A DNA stretch of 8,501 bases, taken from PVC group bacterium. Its GTDB lineage: Bacteria; Verrucomicrobiota; Kiritimatiellia; CAIKKV01; PXCX01. The notes below the pieces were generated by a model. That model saw only the letters and a program-made list of their open reading frames with translations, had not been told where the DNA came from and ran no database searches. This document shows positions 1-8,200 of the stretch, piece by piece. The stretch spans positions 1 to 8,501 of the forward strand of contig PWZG01000090.1 of NCBI GenBank assembly GCA_003567575.1, written 5' to 3'. The translations under genes were made by a program, and so were the position numbers. Each line of letters begins with the position of its first letter. Position 1 is the stretch's first letter.

Positions 1-92
1 AACATCGAACGCGGAGGAGCATAAGTTGCCGGAGTCCTGTATTACACCTGTTTTCGCTAACTTCGATGTTCGATGTTGGCTGTTCGATGTTC
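1..92. repeat. TTCGATG heptamer array with an inverted copy upstream
   Basis: Four heptamers run in perfect register: TTCGATG at 62-68, 69-75 and 83-89, and the variant TTGGCTG at 76-82, followed by a partial unit TTC (90-92). The first ten bases of the window, AACATCGAAC, are the exact reverse complement of GTTCGATGTT at 68-77 and 82-91, so the array faces an inverted copy across about 57 bases. The window starts inside the left copy, so the element may extend further upstream. There is no direct-repeat/spacer pattern of CRISPR type and no coding potential. Function unknown. Confidence 0.85.
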
Positions 93-102
93 AGAGACGA
101 GC

Positions 103-120
103 TACACGCAATAACGTGTA
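103..120. other. Small stem-loop TACACG/CGTGTA
   Basis: TACACG (103-108) and CGTGTA (115-120) are perfect reverse complements around a six-base loop. No T-run follows, so it does not look like an intrinsic terminator. It lies upstream of the predicted promoter and could be an operator half-site pair or chance. Confidence 0.3.
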
Positions 121-147
121 TATTCACCGAAAAGGATATAAGGCACT

Positions 148-186
148 AATGCAAATCTGACGGTTACGTTTTCAGCGTCATGCATT
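148..186. other. Bulged stem-loop upstream of the first gene
   Basis: AATGCA (148-153) pairs with TGCATT (181-186). Inside it TGACG (158-162) pairs with CGTCA (176-180), separated on the left arm only by a four-base bulge (154-157). This gives eleven Watson-Crick pairs around a 13-base loop. It lies upstream of the predicted promoter, so it would be transcribed only from a promoter further upstream, or it could act as DNA. Function unknown. Confidence 0.35.
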
Positions 187-226
187 GCACCCGTTTTGGC
201 TTGCCTCTTTTCCCGTGTCCGTAAAC

Positions 227-255
227 TTGACTCATTAGCTTGCTTCGCGTACATT
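227..255 (+). promoter_or_regulatory. Predicted sigma70-like promoter for the first gene
   Basis: TTGACT (227-232, five of six matches to TTGACA) is followed after exactly 17 bases by TACATT (250-255, four of six matches to TATAAT). Transcription would begin near 262, giving a leader of about 30 bases that contains the ribosome binding site at 282-287. The spacing is ideal but the -10 box is only moderate. No transcript evidence is available. Confidence 0.45.
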
Positions 256-281
256 ACCTTTTTTGAAACCCACCAAATCGT

Positions 282-287
282 AAAGGA
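282..287 (+). promoter_or_regulatory. Ribosome binding site for the first gene
   Basis: AAAGGA lies six bases before the ATG at 294. It supports that start codon, which also gives a well-formed signal peptide. Confidence 0.7.
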
Positions 288-293
288 AATCGT

Positions 294-2657
294 ATGTGTT
301 ACAAAAAAACATGGTCTTTTTATCGTTGTCGGAGCGTGTTGTTGTTTTGGCTGATTCCGGCGTTACTTGCGGTGGTTACGTTGTCGGCGCGCGGCGGCGG
401 ACAAGTCCAATTAACCCGCGACGGCGAACCGCGGGCGGTGATCGTGTTGCCGGCCGAACCGCACGAACACGAAACCAGTGCCGCCAATGAGTTGCGCGAG
501 TTTATCGCGCGCATCAGCGGGGCGGAATTGACCGTTGTCGAGGTCGGCAATGATTTGCCCGCGGACGTTCTGGCTATTCGTCTGGGTGGCGCGGCGGATG
601 CAGCGCTCGAATCTGCCATTCGTGAGCAAGGCGACAGTTTTTCATCGTTTGCCTTGTTTGTCGATGAAACGGGCGTAAATATCCGTGGCCTTAATCCTGA
701 GGGAACGCTGTTCGGCGCCTACGAATTATTGGAGCAGCTCGGCGTACGCTGGTTCATGCCTGGCGAGCTGGGAATGGTGTTCCCGGAATCTACTGCTGTC
801 GACATTGCATATCAGCGGACGATCCAGGTGCCGTCGATGGATTGGCGGCAATTGCAATGGTTGCGTTACAGTGTTCCGGCGGATTACAGCCGCCGTCTTC
901 GTCTTGGCGGTGAGCGCCGCTCGACCGGCGCCCATGGCTTGCCCGGAAATCCGCCGCGCGGGACCGGCCGGCAGACCTGCCTTTCGGGGCATCATGCACC
1001 CGGCGCCCTGGAGGCGGTGGTCAAGTCCATGCGCGAAACATTGGAAAGGAATCCCGACCAAAAATATTTCGGTATGGGTCCGCTGGACGGCGGCGGCTAT
1101 TGTCAATGCGATGGATGCCGGGAATTGGACGGCGACTCCTATGATCCGCTGCGCGATGCCCCTTCGATGACTGATCGCTATATCTGGTTTTTCAACCGGG
1201 TGCTTGAGGAATTGGAACCGGATTATCCCGATGTTCATATTGCCTGGTATGTGTATGCGGCGCACATGTTCCCTCCCGAGCATAACGTGCCGAACCCGCG
1301 GATCATGAGCGTCTTCGCGCCCATCGACCTGGACCGTACCCGCGGTATGGATAATCCCATGAGCCCGGACCGCCATATCCTGCGGCATGTGATCGACGGA
1401 TGGGCCGCGTTTGAACCCAACGAGATGGTTTATCGCGGCTACTACAACAATCTGGCTTGTCCGCAATTCCCCTTCAGCCAGATCGACCGGATCCGTAACG
1501 AAGTACCCGCCCTGCATGCAAAGGGCGTGAATGCCGTGCGCGTGGAGGTGATTTTCCAGTCCTGGGCGTCGACGCCGTTGACACCGTATCTTGCCGCGCG
1601 GGTATGGTGGGATGTCGATACCGATGTCGATGCCTTGCTGGCCGATTATTACGAGAAATTTTTCGGACCCGCCGCAGAACCTATGCGCCGTTACTTTGAA
1701 GATCTGGAATCCGCTTTCCGTGATACGCCGCATCATACCGGGTCAAGCTATCTGTATTTCCCGATATTCGATGCGCAGCGTCGCGATACCTTGCGTGGCC
1801 ACTTGGAACGTGCGGCGGAACTGGCGGCCGGTGGCCGGCCCGGTTGGTTCCAACGGTTGCGGCAGACGTTGGGACGCACGGATACCGCGGTGGACACCGC
1901 CGAAAAACCCAGTCTGTATACCGAACGTGTGCGGATGATCAGTCAGGGATTCGAAAGAATGGAGTTATTCCTGGATATGATCGCCGCTCGCAACCGGCAC
2001 GATTATGAAGCCGTCGAAACGCTTAAGACCGCGTATCTGGAATTGACGGATGCCTTGATCGACGAGGGATGGGTCTGTTCTTGGGAGCAAAGAAGCGGCG
2101 GCTATTTCAACCGCTTTTTCCGTCGTACTCTGGAATCCGGATACCATCGCACCGTCGAGGCCGGTGATTTGGTCAAGGGAATGGACGACGAATGGGATTT
2201 CCTGATCGATCCGGCGAAAATTGGCGAAATCGCCGGTTATTACCGGCCCGGCGAACTGGGCGGCAACTGGCAACCGTTCAAGACGACCTCGTTGAGCTGG
2301 TCCGATCAAGGGTTGCATTATTACAAGGGCGAAGCCTGGTATCGACAGACCGTGACCATTCCTGCGAAATTCGAGGGACGCCCAATCTATCTTTGGTTCG
2401 GCGGCGTCGATAACGCCGCCAAGGTTTGGGTCAACGGGCAATTGCTGGGCACAAACCGCGAACCCAAACATGGATTGCCTGGCGAGGCGGGCGTGTTCCG
2501 GCCGTTCGACTTCCTTGCCACAGAGGCCGTACGGTTCGGTGAAGCGAATACCGTCAGCGTCAAAGTTACCAACGACCGCCTTGCCGAATTGGGGACCGGC
2601 GGGATAGTCGCGCCGGTGATGTTCTGGTCGCCCACGGATCCTGACTGGCAACCTTAG
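294..2657 (+). CDS. Exported DUF4838 protein with GH67/GH20-like N-terminus and C-terminal sugar-binding domain
   Basis: The product has 787 residues. Residues 1-32 look like a type I signal peptide: a basic start with K4, K5, R11 and R13, a hydrophobic core at 14-30, and likely cleavage after A32. Residues about 38-170 resemble the N-terminal domain of alpha-glucuronidases and GH20-type enzymes (AANELREFIARISGAEL at 63-79, GVRWFMPGELG at 150-160). Residues about 180-470 match the DUF4838 region: W184, the cysteine cluster GYCQCDGC (C270, C272, C275), and PYLAARVWWD (431-440) followed by the FFGPAAEPM segment (456-464). Residues about 650-760 form a GH2-type galactose-binding jelly roll (WYRQTVTIP at 682-690, KVWVNGQLLG at 710-719). 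DUF4838 has no established reaction to my knowledge. The neighbours suggest action on an acidic, rhamnose-containing polysaccharide outside the cytoplasm. The segment between H214 and C229 looks short for the family. The start is supported by the ribosome binding site at 282-287. Family call is fairly sure; substrate is inference. Confidence 0.85.
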   Translation: MCYKKTWSFYRCRSVLLFWLIPALLAVVTLSARGGGQVQLTRDGEPRAVIVLPAEPHEHETSAANELREFIARISGAELTVVEVGNDLPADVLAIRLGGAADAALESAIREQGDSFSSFALFVDETGVNIRGLNPEGTLFGAYELLEQLGVRWFMPGELGMVFPESTAVDIAYQRTIQVPSMDWRQLQWLRYSVPADYSRRLRLGGERRSTGAHGLPGNPPRGTGRQTCLSGHHAPGALEAVVKSMRETLERNPDQKYFGMGPLDGGGYCQCDGCRELDGDSYDPLRDAPSMTDRYIWFFNRVLEELEPDYPDVHIAWYVYAAHMFPPEHNVPNPRIMSVFAPIDLDRTRGMDNPMSPDRHILRHVIDGWAAFEPNEMVYRGYYNNLACPQFPFSQIDRIRNEVPALHAKGVNAVRVEVIFQSWASTPLTPYLAARVWWDVDTDVDALLADYYEKFFGPAAEPMRRYFEDLESAFRDTPHHTGSSYLYFPIFDAQRRDTLRGHLERAAELAAGGRPGWFQRLRQTLGRTDTAVDTAEKPSLYTERVRMISQGFERMELFLDMIAARNRHDYEAVETLKTAYLELTDALIDEGWVCSWEQRSGGYFNRFFRRTLESGYHRTVEAGDLVKGMDDEWDFLIDPAKIGEIAGYYRPGELGGNWQPFKTTSLSWSDQGLHYYKGEAWYRQTVTIPAKFEGRPIYLWFGGVDNAAKVWVNGQLLGTNREPKHGLPGEAGVFRPFDFLATEAVRFGEANTVSVKVTNDRLAELGTGGIVAPVMFWSPTDPDWQP

Positions 2658-2775
2658 GTGCCGGCCCCTTAGGCCCTTACGCTCAGCAACTAAACAACAG
2701 ATTGTCTACTTATTCTCGAGCCGCTGTCATAAAAAACAAGAAAGAGTGACGCGATGGCGTTGGGTGATTCGGGCA

Positions 2776-2823
2776 AGAGGTCAGAGGTCGGAGGACAGAG
2801 GTCAGCAAAGAAAAATCTGACCT
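2776..2823. repeat. AGAGGTC heptamer array with an inverted copy downstream
   Basis: Four heptamers are in perfect register: AGAGGTC at 2776-2782, 2783-2789 and 2797-2803, and the variant GGAGGAC at 2790-2796, followed by a partial AG (2804-2805). TCTGACCT at 2816-2823 is the reverse complement of AGGTCAGA at 2778-2785. CTGACCT (2817-2823) can also form a seven-base-pair stem with AGGTCAG at 2799-2805 around an 11-base A-rich loop. The construction parallels the array at 62-92 although the unit sequence differs. Function unknown. Confidence 0.85.
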
Positions 2824-2830
2824 ATGGGTT

Positions 2831-2845
2831 GCGGGCAAAACCCGC
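2831..2845 (+). promoter_or_regulatory. GC hairpin just before the ribosome binding site
   Basis: GCGGG (2831-2835) and CCCGC (2841-2845) are perfect complements around the loop CAAAA. The stem ends two bases before the GAGGAG at 2848. In RNA it could limit or phase ribosome access, or protect a processed 5' end. An alternative weaker pairing is GGGTT (2826-2830) with AACCC (2839-2843). The hairpin is seen; a regulatory role is inference. Confidence 0.35.
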
Positions 2846-2847
2846 CT

Positions 2848-2853
2848 GAGGAG
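2848..2853 (+). promoter_or_regulatory. Ribosome binding site that sets the second gene's start
   Basis: GAGGAG lies six bases before the ATG at 2860. The frame is open further back to an ATG at 2824, but that start would put this site and the hairpin inside the coding region and would add twelve residues unlike the family N-terminus. The start at 2860 is therefore preferred. Confidence 0.8.
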
Positions 2854-2859
2854 AATATT

Positions 2860-5259
2860 ATGTCGAAACCGTCTGCGATAAGAGTCCGTAATACCGTGGC
2901 TCCGGGAACACCGGTGGTAACCGGCTGTCCGTTTCCGGCGGACACCGTTCCGGAAGGTGTTGATACTGCTGAAATCCGGTTTGGTGGCGGAGTGACGGTT
3001 TTGGCGCAGGCAACAGTGCTTACACCGGCCATGCCCGGCGGTATGCGCTGGGTGGAATTGTCGTTCATAGCGCCCAGCGGAGGGGAGGCCCAAGTGCGCT
3101 TGTTGCCGGCAGGTACCAATGACGCGAAGCAACCGCCATTGGCTGCGTCCGGCGGTCGGATACTGGATAACGGGTTGCTGCACCTGGAACTGAATCCGGA
3201 TACCGCCCAGGCGCCGGCCCGTATCGTTTGGCCGGGAGGTGAAGGTGTTCTGAAAGCGGAATGGACGGTTGACGGGCGCACCGTCACTGATGCGCCGGCT
3301 GCCGGGCGCGTGTTGCGCATCACACGTAACGGTCCCTTGCGCTGCCGGGTGGAGATGACGGGGCAGGGTGTTGACGAAACGGGAGTGCCCTCGCTGCGTT
3401 ACCGTCTGACGTTTGAACTGTGGCGTGATCTACCGGCTTTACGCGTCGATTTCATGCCGTCGCACGAAATGCCGGGAGTCTCGGAAGTTACCGTTTCTCG
3501 TGCTGTACTGACCGGTGAATGGTCGCTGGGGAAAGGGGTCACTGAACGGGTGTTTCTGCAACCATGCCATACCGCCGAGTATCAACCGCGGATCGTACGC
3601 AATCCGGCGCCGGTAACGATTATCGCCGATGATACGATCGGTGCGCCGCATGTAAGCGATTTCGGTATGCTGCTGGATGATTCCCGTTATCCCGACTATT
3701 GTCTTGCTGCCGTGGCCAATGTGCATCCCTGGTTGCAATTACACGGGACGACTGGCGCGGTCTGTGTCGCCTGCAAGGATTTTACCGAAAGCCGTCCCAA
3801 CGCCTTCTATTCCGCGCAGAACCGGTTGGATTACCAGATGATTCCCGATGGGCATGCGATTGCCTGGCCGCAGGGCCGGCGCCGGGAACAGAACCTGCTG
3901 CTGTCCTTTGCCGCTGCCGGCGGGGATCGCGATCCGGGAACGCTGGCCCGGCTGGCACAGACCGTCTACGCATCGGGACTAGCGGCGCCTGCGCCGGAGA
4001 CGTTAACGCGCTTGTGTTGCTTTGATCTGGACCGTATGCTGCCCTTCGGCGCCGGTGAAAACGTGCGGATGAACCTGTTGCTCGACAGCTATTGCCACCT
4101 CGTGACACCTGCCGGGAAATGGGATTTGGGTGATACACCCAACTGGCATTATACGCTCGGTTACGGTGCCGGCCAGCCGGAATATCTGGTGGCGAATAAT
4201 CCCGATCCCGATACGATGCCGCCCAAACGGTTTCGCGCCTCCGGCGGATTACTCTTTCCCGATGCCATCGCGGGATTCGTCGAACCGGTTTGGACCAATA
4301 ACGAATACGATATGATACACGCACTCGCGCTGGAATCGATGCGAACCGGCAAAACGGCATCCGCGCAAAACGACGGTCCGGCACTGTTCGATCTGTTGCG
4401 CTGGACGGTCCGCCATAATATCGAAGTCGATTTCATCGCCTATTCCGACGATCCGCGGCATCATCGGGGGACGCCCTTTCACTCCCGTTTCCATAATTCC
4501 AAGGGCTGTATCACCAGCCATATATGGACGCAGGGCTTGCTGGAATATTATTGCCTGACCGGTGATGACGATGCGCGCGATACGGCGCTGGCGCTGGGCG
4601 ATAAGATCATTGAAATCAATCACAACGGTGTGACCGCAAGCTGGAAGTTCGACCGCGAAATCGGATGGGCTTTACTTGCATTGGTTTGTCTGGTCGAGAA
4701 CGGATATGAACGGTTTCGCGCCGAATCGGATGCGATCGCCGCTTTCCTGCGCAATTATGACCGCCGCAAATTCGATCAGCGCGTGAAACTCTCCGGCGGC
4801 ACCGCCGGTCGGTCGTTGGCGCGGCAAATGATCGATTGCGGTTTCGGTTACGTGTCCATGGTCGAAGCCCTTGATAAACAGCAACGCCTGAACGGTGATC
4901 CGGAATTCGGCGTCTGGCTGGAGGAATTGTTGCGGGAACTGAAAACCGAGTGTTGGAATAAAGTGGACGACAACGAACTGCCGACGGTTCACAACATGAT
5001 CGGGATGGTCATGGCTATAGGATACGAACGGCTCGATGATCCAGATTTTCTGACGGTGGGCGAATTGGCGCTGGAGTATTACCTCGATCCGGCGTTTCCT
5101 CACAAACATCCGTTGGGTGGAGAAAACGGCGAGTCGAAACCCTCCGCGATGTCCCATCGGGCGCTTTGCCGGTTTTGCGGTGCCATGGCTCACAGTAATC
5201 GGTTGCAACGATTTGAATATCCCACCCTTCAAAACCGAAAAAGGAATTTCCCATCATGA
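2860..5259 (+). CDS. PcRGLX/YetA-like protein, probable exo-rhamnogalacturonan lyase (PL26-related)
   Basis: The product has 799 residues and no signal peptide or membrane segment. Residues about 8-95 resemble the N-terminal RIFT-barrel domain of the PcRGLX/YetA family: the VVTGCPFPADTVPEG segment (19-33) and the MRWVELSFIAP segment (62-72), matching the usual pattern of a 'GxPFP' stretch and then a 'RWV' strand. Residues about 100-380 fit the central beta-sandwich. Residues about 400-780 fit the alpha/alpha toroid, with H541, H545 and the SHIWTQGLLEYYCLTGDD segment (553-570) as the clearest family block. Characterised PL26 lyases cleave the rhamnose-galacturonic acid backbone of rhamnogalacturonan I by beta-elimination, exolytically, releasing an unsaturated disaccharide. 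I cannot assign catalytic residues from the sequence. Sixteen cysteines and the missing signal peptide suggest a cytoplasmic enzyme acting on imported oligomers. The stop overlaps the next start (ATGA), so the two proteins are probably made together. Family call fairly confident; exact substrate inferred. Confidence 0.8.
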   Translation: MSKPSAIRVRNTVAPGTPVVTGCPFPADTVPEGVDTAEIRFGGGVTVLAQATVLTPAMPGGMRWVELSFIAPSGGEAQVRLLPAGTNDAKQPPLAASGGRILDNGLLHLELNPDTAQAPARIVWPGGEGVLKAEWTVDGRTVTDAPAAGRVLRITRNGPLRCRVEMTGQGVDETGVPSLRYRLTFELWRDLPALRVDFMPSHEMPGVSEVTVSRAVLTGEWSLGKGVTERVFLQPCHTAEYQPRIVRNPAPVTIIADDTIGAPHVSDFGMLLDDSRYPDYCLAAVANVHPWLQLHGTTGAVCVACKDFTESRPNAFYSAQNRLDYQMIPDGHAIAWPQGRRREQNLLLSFAAAGGDRDPGTLARLAQTVYASGLAAPAPETLTRLCCFDLDRMLPFGAGENVRMNLLLDSYCHLVTPAGKWDLGDTPNWHYTLGYGAGQPEYLVANNPDPDTMPPKRFRASGGLLFPDAIAGFVEPVWTNNEYDMIHALALESMRTGKTASAQNDGPALFDLLRWTVRHNIEVDFIAYSDDPRHHRGTPFHSRFHNSKGCITSHIWTQGLLEYYCLTGDDDARDTALALGDKIIEINHNGVTASWKFDREIGWALLALVCLVENGYERFRAESDAIAAFLRNYDRRKFDQRVKLSGGTAGRSLARQMIDCGFGYVSMVEALDKQQRLNGDPEFGVWLEELLRELKTECWNKVDDNELPTVHNMIGMVMAIGYERLDDPDFLTVGELALEYYLDPAFPHKHPLGGENGESKPSAMSHRALCRFCGAMAHSNRLQRFEYPTLQNRKRNFPS
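5241..5246 (+). promoter_or_regulatory. Ribosome binding site for the third gene, inside the second
   Basis: AAGGAA lies in the last codons of the second gene, nine bases before the ATG at 5256. A second ATG at 5262 would be 15 bases away, so 5256 is the better start. The start overlaps the upstream stop as ATGA, a standard arrangement for translational re-initiation. Confidence 0.6.
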
Positions 5260-8200
5260 CGATGTCCCGAAAACCATCGCTGAAAAACATCCGCCCGGGC
5301 GCCATCCCGTTTTGGATGCTGAACGACGCTTCGACGCCGGATGAAAAAATTGCCTATTTGCGTGCCTGTCACGCCGGCGGTTTCGAGGCGGTGGCCCTGC
5401 ACCCGCGTAGCGGCAACCTGATTCCCTATGCCTCGCGTGAATGGTTCGATATGATTGCCGCAATCGTTGCGGAAGGCCGCCGACTGAACATGGATATCTG
5501 GCTTTACGACGAAGATCCGTATCCCAGCGGCGCCGCCGGCGGACTGGTGATGGCGCGGCGGCCGGATCTGAAAGCGCGCTCGATGGCTTGGCAGACGTGT
5601 CCGTCTGATTGCAAAACCGGTTCGCTTTGGTGTATTTCGGAAAATCCGGTGCTATGGGCCGGTCTGATATCCGACCGGGCGCCGCGCATGGTTCACGATC
5701 TGACCGACCACGTGGGTCCCGTACGCCACGAATGGTTCATGAGCGAATGGGACAGTCGCCATTATTACGAGGAAACACCGCTGGTTTCCTGTCCGCGCGG
5801 TAATGCCGTCCAGCAATGGTTCGCCATGCGTGTCCCCGAAATTCCGCCAGGCTATACCCTGGCGGCGGTAACTCTGGCAACCGTGGGCGCGGAAGGACCA
5901 TGGGGTAGTCTGCCGGATTTATTGAATCCCGATTCCTTTGAACAATTCAAAACCTTATCCCTGGATCCGTATCATGCAAGAGTGGGGGAACATTACGGGA
6001 AAACGATTCCCGGAATCTTTACCGACGAAGCCAAACCCAATGGAAACTGGCCGGTGACGCCGGGAATGTGGGCGGAATTCGAGTCGCAATACGGATACGA
6101 TCTGCGTTCCCGCGTATTCCGTTTGTTCGGCGATCCAATCGATGATGCCGATAGTCAAACCCGTCTGGATTATCGGCGCTGGATTGCGCGCCGATTCCTG
6201 GACGCTTTCGTGCATCCCTACCGGCGCTATTGCGACCGGGTCGGATTACGCCTGGTAGGCCACTTTTCACCCGAAGACGATCCGCTGGCCGAAGCGCTGA
6301 GCGTTATGTCCGTGATGCCGATCATGCAGGCCATGAGCGGTCCCGGCACAGATATCATCATGCCGCAGGTAGGTAACGACCAGGCGCCGACTCTCAATCT
6401 CGGCAGTCTGCGGGCCGCATCGATCAAAGCCCGTTATGGAACGGACTATTGCATCAGCGAATCGTTGGCTCTGTCGGATTGGACGGCGACCACTCAGCTT
6501 TCGCGCGGCATTTTGGCCTGGCAGAAAGTTCTCGGGATCGATCGCTTCTTCCTGCACGGATTTTATACCTCGTCGGAGGGCATCCAAAACTATGAAGCGC
6601 CGCCCGATTACGGACCAAACAGCTCGATTTTCGCCGGTATGGGTGTGTTGAACGATTGGCTGAAACGTTTGGAATCGCGCTTGGAGGGCGCCACCGAAAC
6701 AGCGCCGGTCGCCATATTGAACAGTTTGCCCTCATTCTGGACTGCCGGCGGCACCCGAACCGACCGTCTTTTGCAAATGCGGAGCGCTCTCTGGCAAATC
6801 GTACGGAACGCGCTGGGCGCGCAGGCCGGCATCCACTTGATCGACGAGACCGAATTCGCCGACGTGATACTGGAACGGGATGCGTTCACCATTGGCGCAC
6901 GAACGTACCGCATGTTGCTGGTACCCGATATCGATATCCTGGGGCAGTGTTCGCTGGATGTCATGAAACAACTTGTGAAACGCGATGTTCCCGTGATTCA
7001 TTTTGGCGGCGGCGCACGCAATGTATTGCCCGAGTGCGGTCGATTACGCGCCGTTAAATCATTGCCGGGCGAAATATTGCGGCAGGCATGGCCAAGCTTG
7101 AGCTGGTGCCGCAAGCGGTTACCGTGTCAAACACGAGTTACCGGCACGGGAGCACGCCATCTTTTTGTACGCCGATTCCATGATCAACGGGGTGAACTCG
7201 GCATGCTCGCCGTCAATGTGGATGATGCGGCCCATACGGTAAATATGGCGCCGATCGAAACCGAAGGATTATGGCAACCGGTCGAAGCGGATGGATTGCT
7301 CGAGGTGCGCCGGGACGGGACGCGATGGACCGTCCCGCCCCGCGGGTTCGGGGTGTTTGCAATGGCGGACCGCAAAAAAACGGCATCGCCGGTTAAGCGT
7401 CGCGTGAACATGCGGCCGTTGTCCCGCAACGGATTGACGTTCCAACGGCTCGATCCCAACACGGCACGGCTGTGTGCCGCTACGGTTATCCGTCCCGATA
7501 CACGATCCGCTCGTGTCGTGCCGTATCCCATGCCGTTCTGGCGATGTTTTGAAGATTATCAGGCACGCCGCACCACCGCGACGTTTTCCGGTTTCCTGCC
7601 GCTGCAAAGCCGGCCGTTAATTGATTCCTTGAAGTATCGTTTCGAGTTTGCGCTCGATTCGGCATTGCGCGTGCCGGTTTCCCTTATCCTTGATCCGCGG
7701 TGTGCCCGGGGATGTTGCGCCATCACGCTGAATGGTCAAACCCTGCGACGCGCGCAACGATTTCCACTCGATGGGATCCAACCGTTACGCATCCCGGTCC
7801 GCCATGCGCTTAAAACTGGTGACAACCAACTGGAACTCACATTTGCGCTGGACAGCGCCCTGGACGGCCTTTTGAGTCAGTTGTATCTGGAAGGCGATTT
7901 TGATGTGGCCTTGAGAAAGGGGACGAGTCCGGATGCGGCGGAATTCACGCCGGTCCTTTCCCCTGCATCGCGTGGCGGCAGCGGAAAAGAGGATGAGGAT
8001 ACCGGATGGGAACGTTCCGGGATGCCGCATTATATGGGACGGGGCCTTTATTGTTGGACGGAAACGATACCGCAGGAAGCCTGTTCACCGGATGCGCAGT
8101 GGACGCTGGAACTGGATGGAGTGGTGGACAGCGCGGAATGCCGTATTAACGGACAATCCGCCGGATTTCGCGCCTGGCAACCCTGGCATTGGCGGCTACC

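Larger units (their letters stand above)
2754..2849 (+). other. Possible 31-codon leader ORF across the repeat array
   Basis: An ATG at 2754 opens a 31-codon frame ending with TGA at 2847-2849, directly on the Shine-Dalgarno sequence of the next gene. The middle of the peptide (RSEVGGQRSA) is simply the translation of the AGAGGTC heptamers. The upstream AAAGAG (2741-2746) is a weak ribosome binding site. The ending position would allow translational coupling, but the repetitive content makes chance more likely. Listed as an open reading frame, not as an accepted gene. Confidence 0.15.
2652..2859. other. Spacer between first and second genes
   Basis: The roughly 200 bases after the first stop contain no intrinsic terminator that I can see. 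CCTTAGG occurs twice in direct orientation (2652-2658 and 2667-2673), the first copy overlapping the stop codon. The rest is an A-rich stretch (2729-2745), then the heptamer array and hairpins listed separately. A TTGTCT/CATAAA pair (2702-2707, 2728-2733) has a 20-base spacing, too long for a confident promoter. The second gene may therefore be read from the upstream promoter. Confidence 0.5.

Noticed and set aside
62..92. CRISPR-like repeats
   Set aside because: The units are seven bases long and directly tandem, without unique spacers, and no cas-like gene is present.
726..1736. A 336-codon open frame on the - strand
   Set aside because: It lies entirely inside the DUF4838 gene, has no recognisable domain or ribosome binding site, and the + strand frame has clear family motifs. 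It is a by-product of high-GC coding sequence.
1965..2651. A 228-codon open frame on the - strand
   Set aside because: It is antisense to the jelly-roll domain of the first gene and contains no family motif.
2702..2733. Promoter for the second gene (TTGTCT and CATAAA)
   Set aside because: The 20-base spacing and weak boxes are not convincing.
2824..2859. Upstream ATG extending the second gene by 12 codons
   Set aside because: The extension translates through the GC hairpin and the Shine-Dalgarno sequence, and the family-like N-terminus begins at the later ATG with good ribosome binding site spacing.
4672..5232. A 186-codon open frame on the - strand
   Set aside because: It overlaps the conserved toroid domain of the lyase-like gene in antisense and has no independent support.
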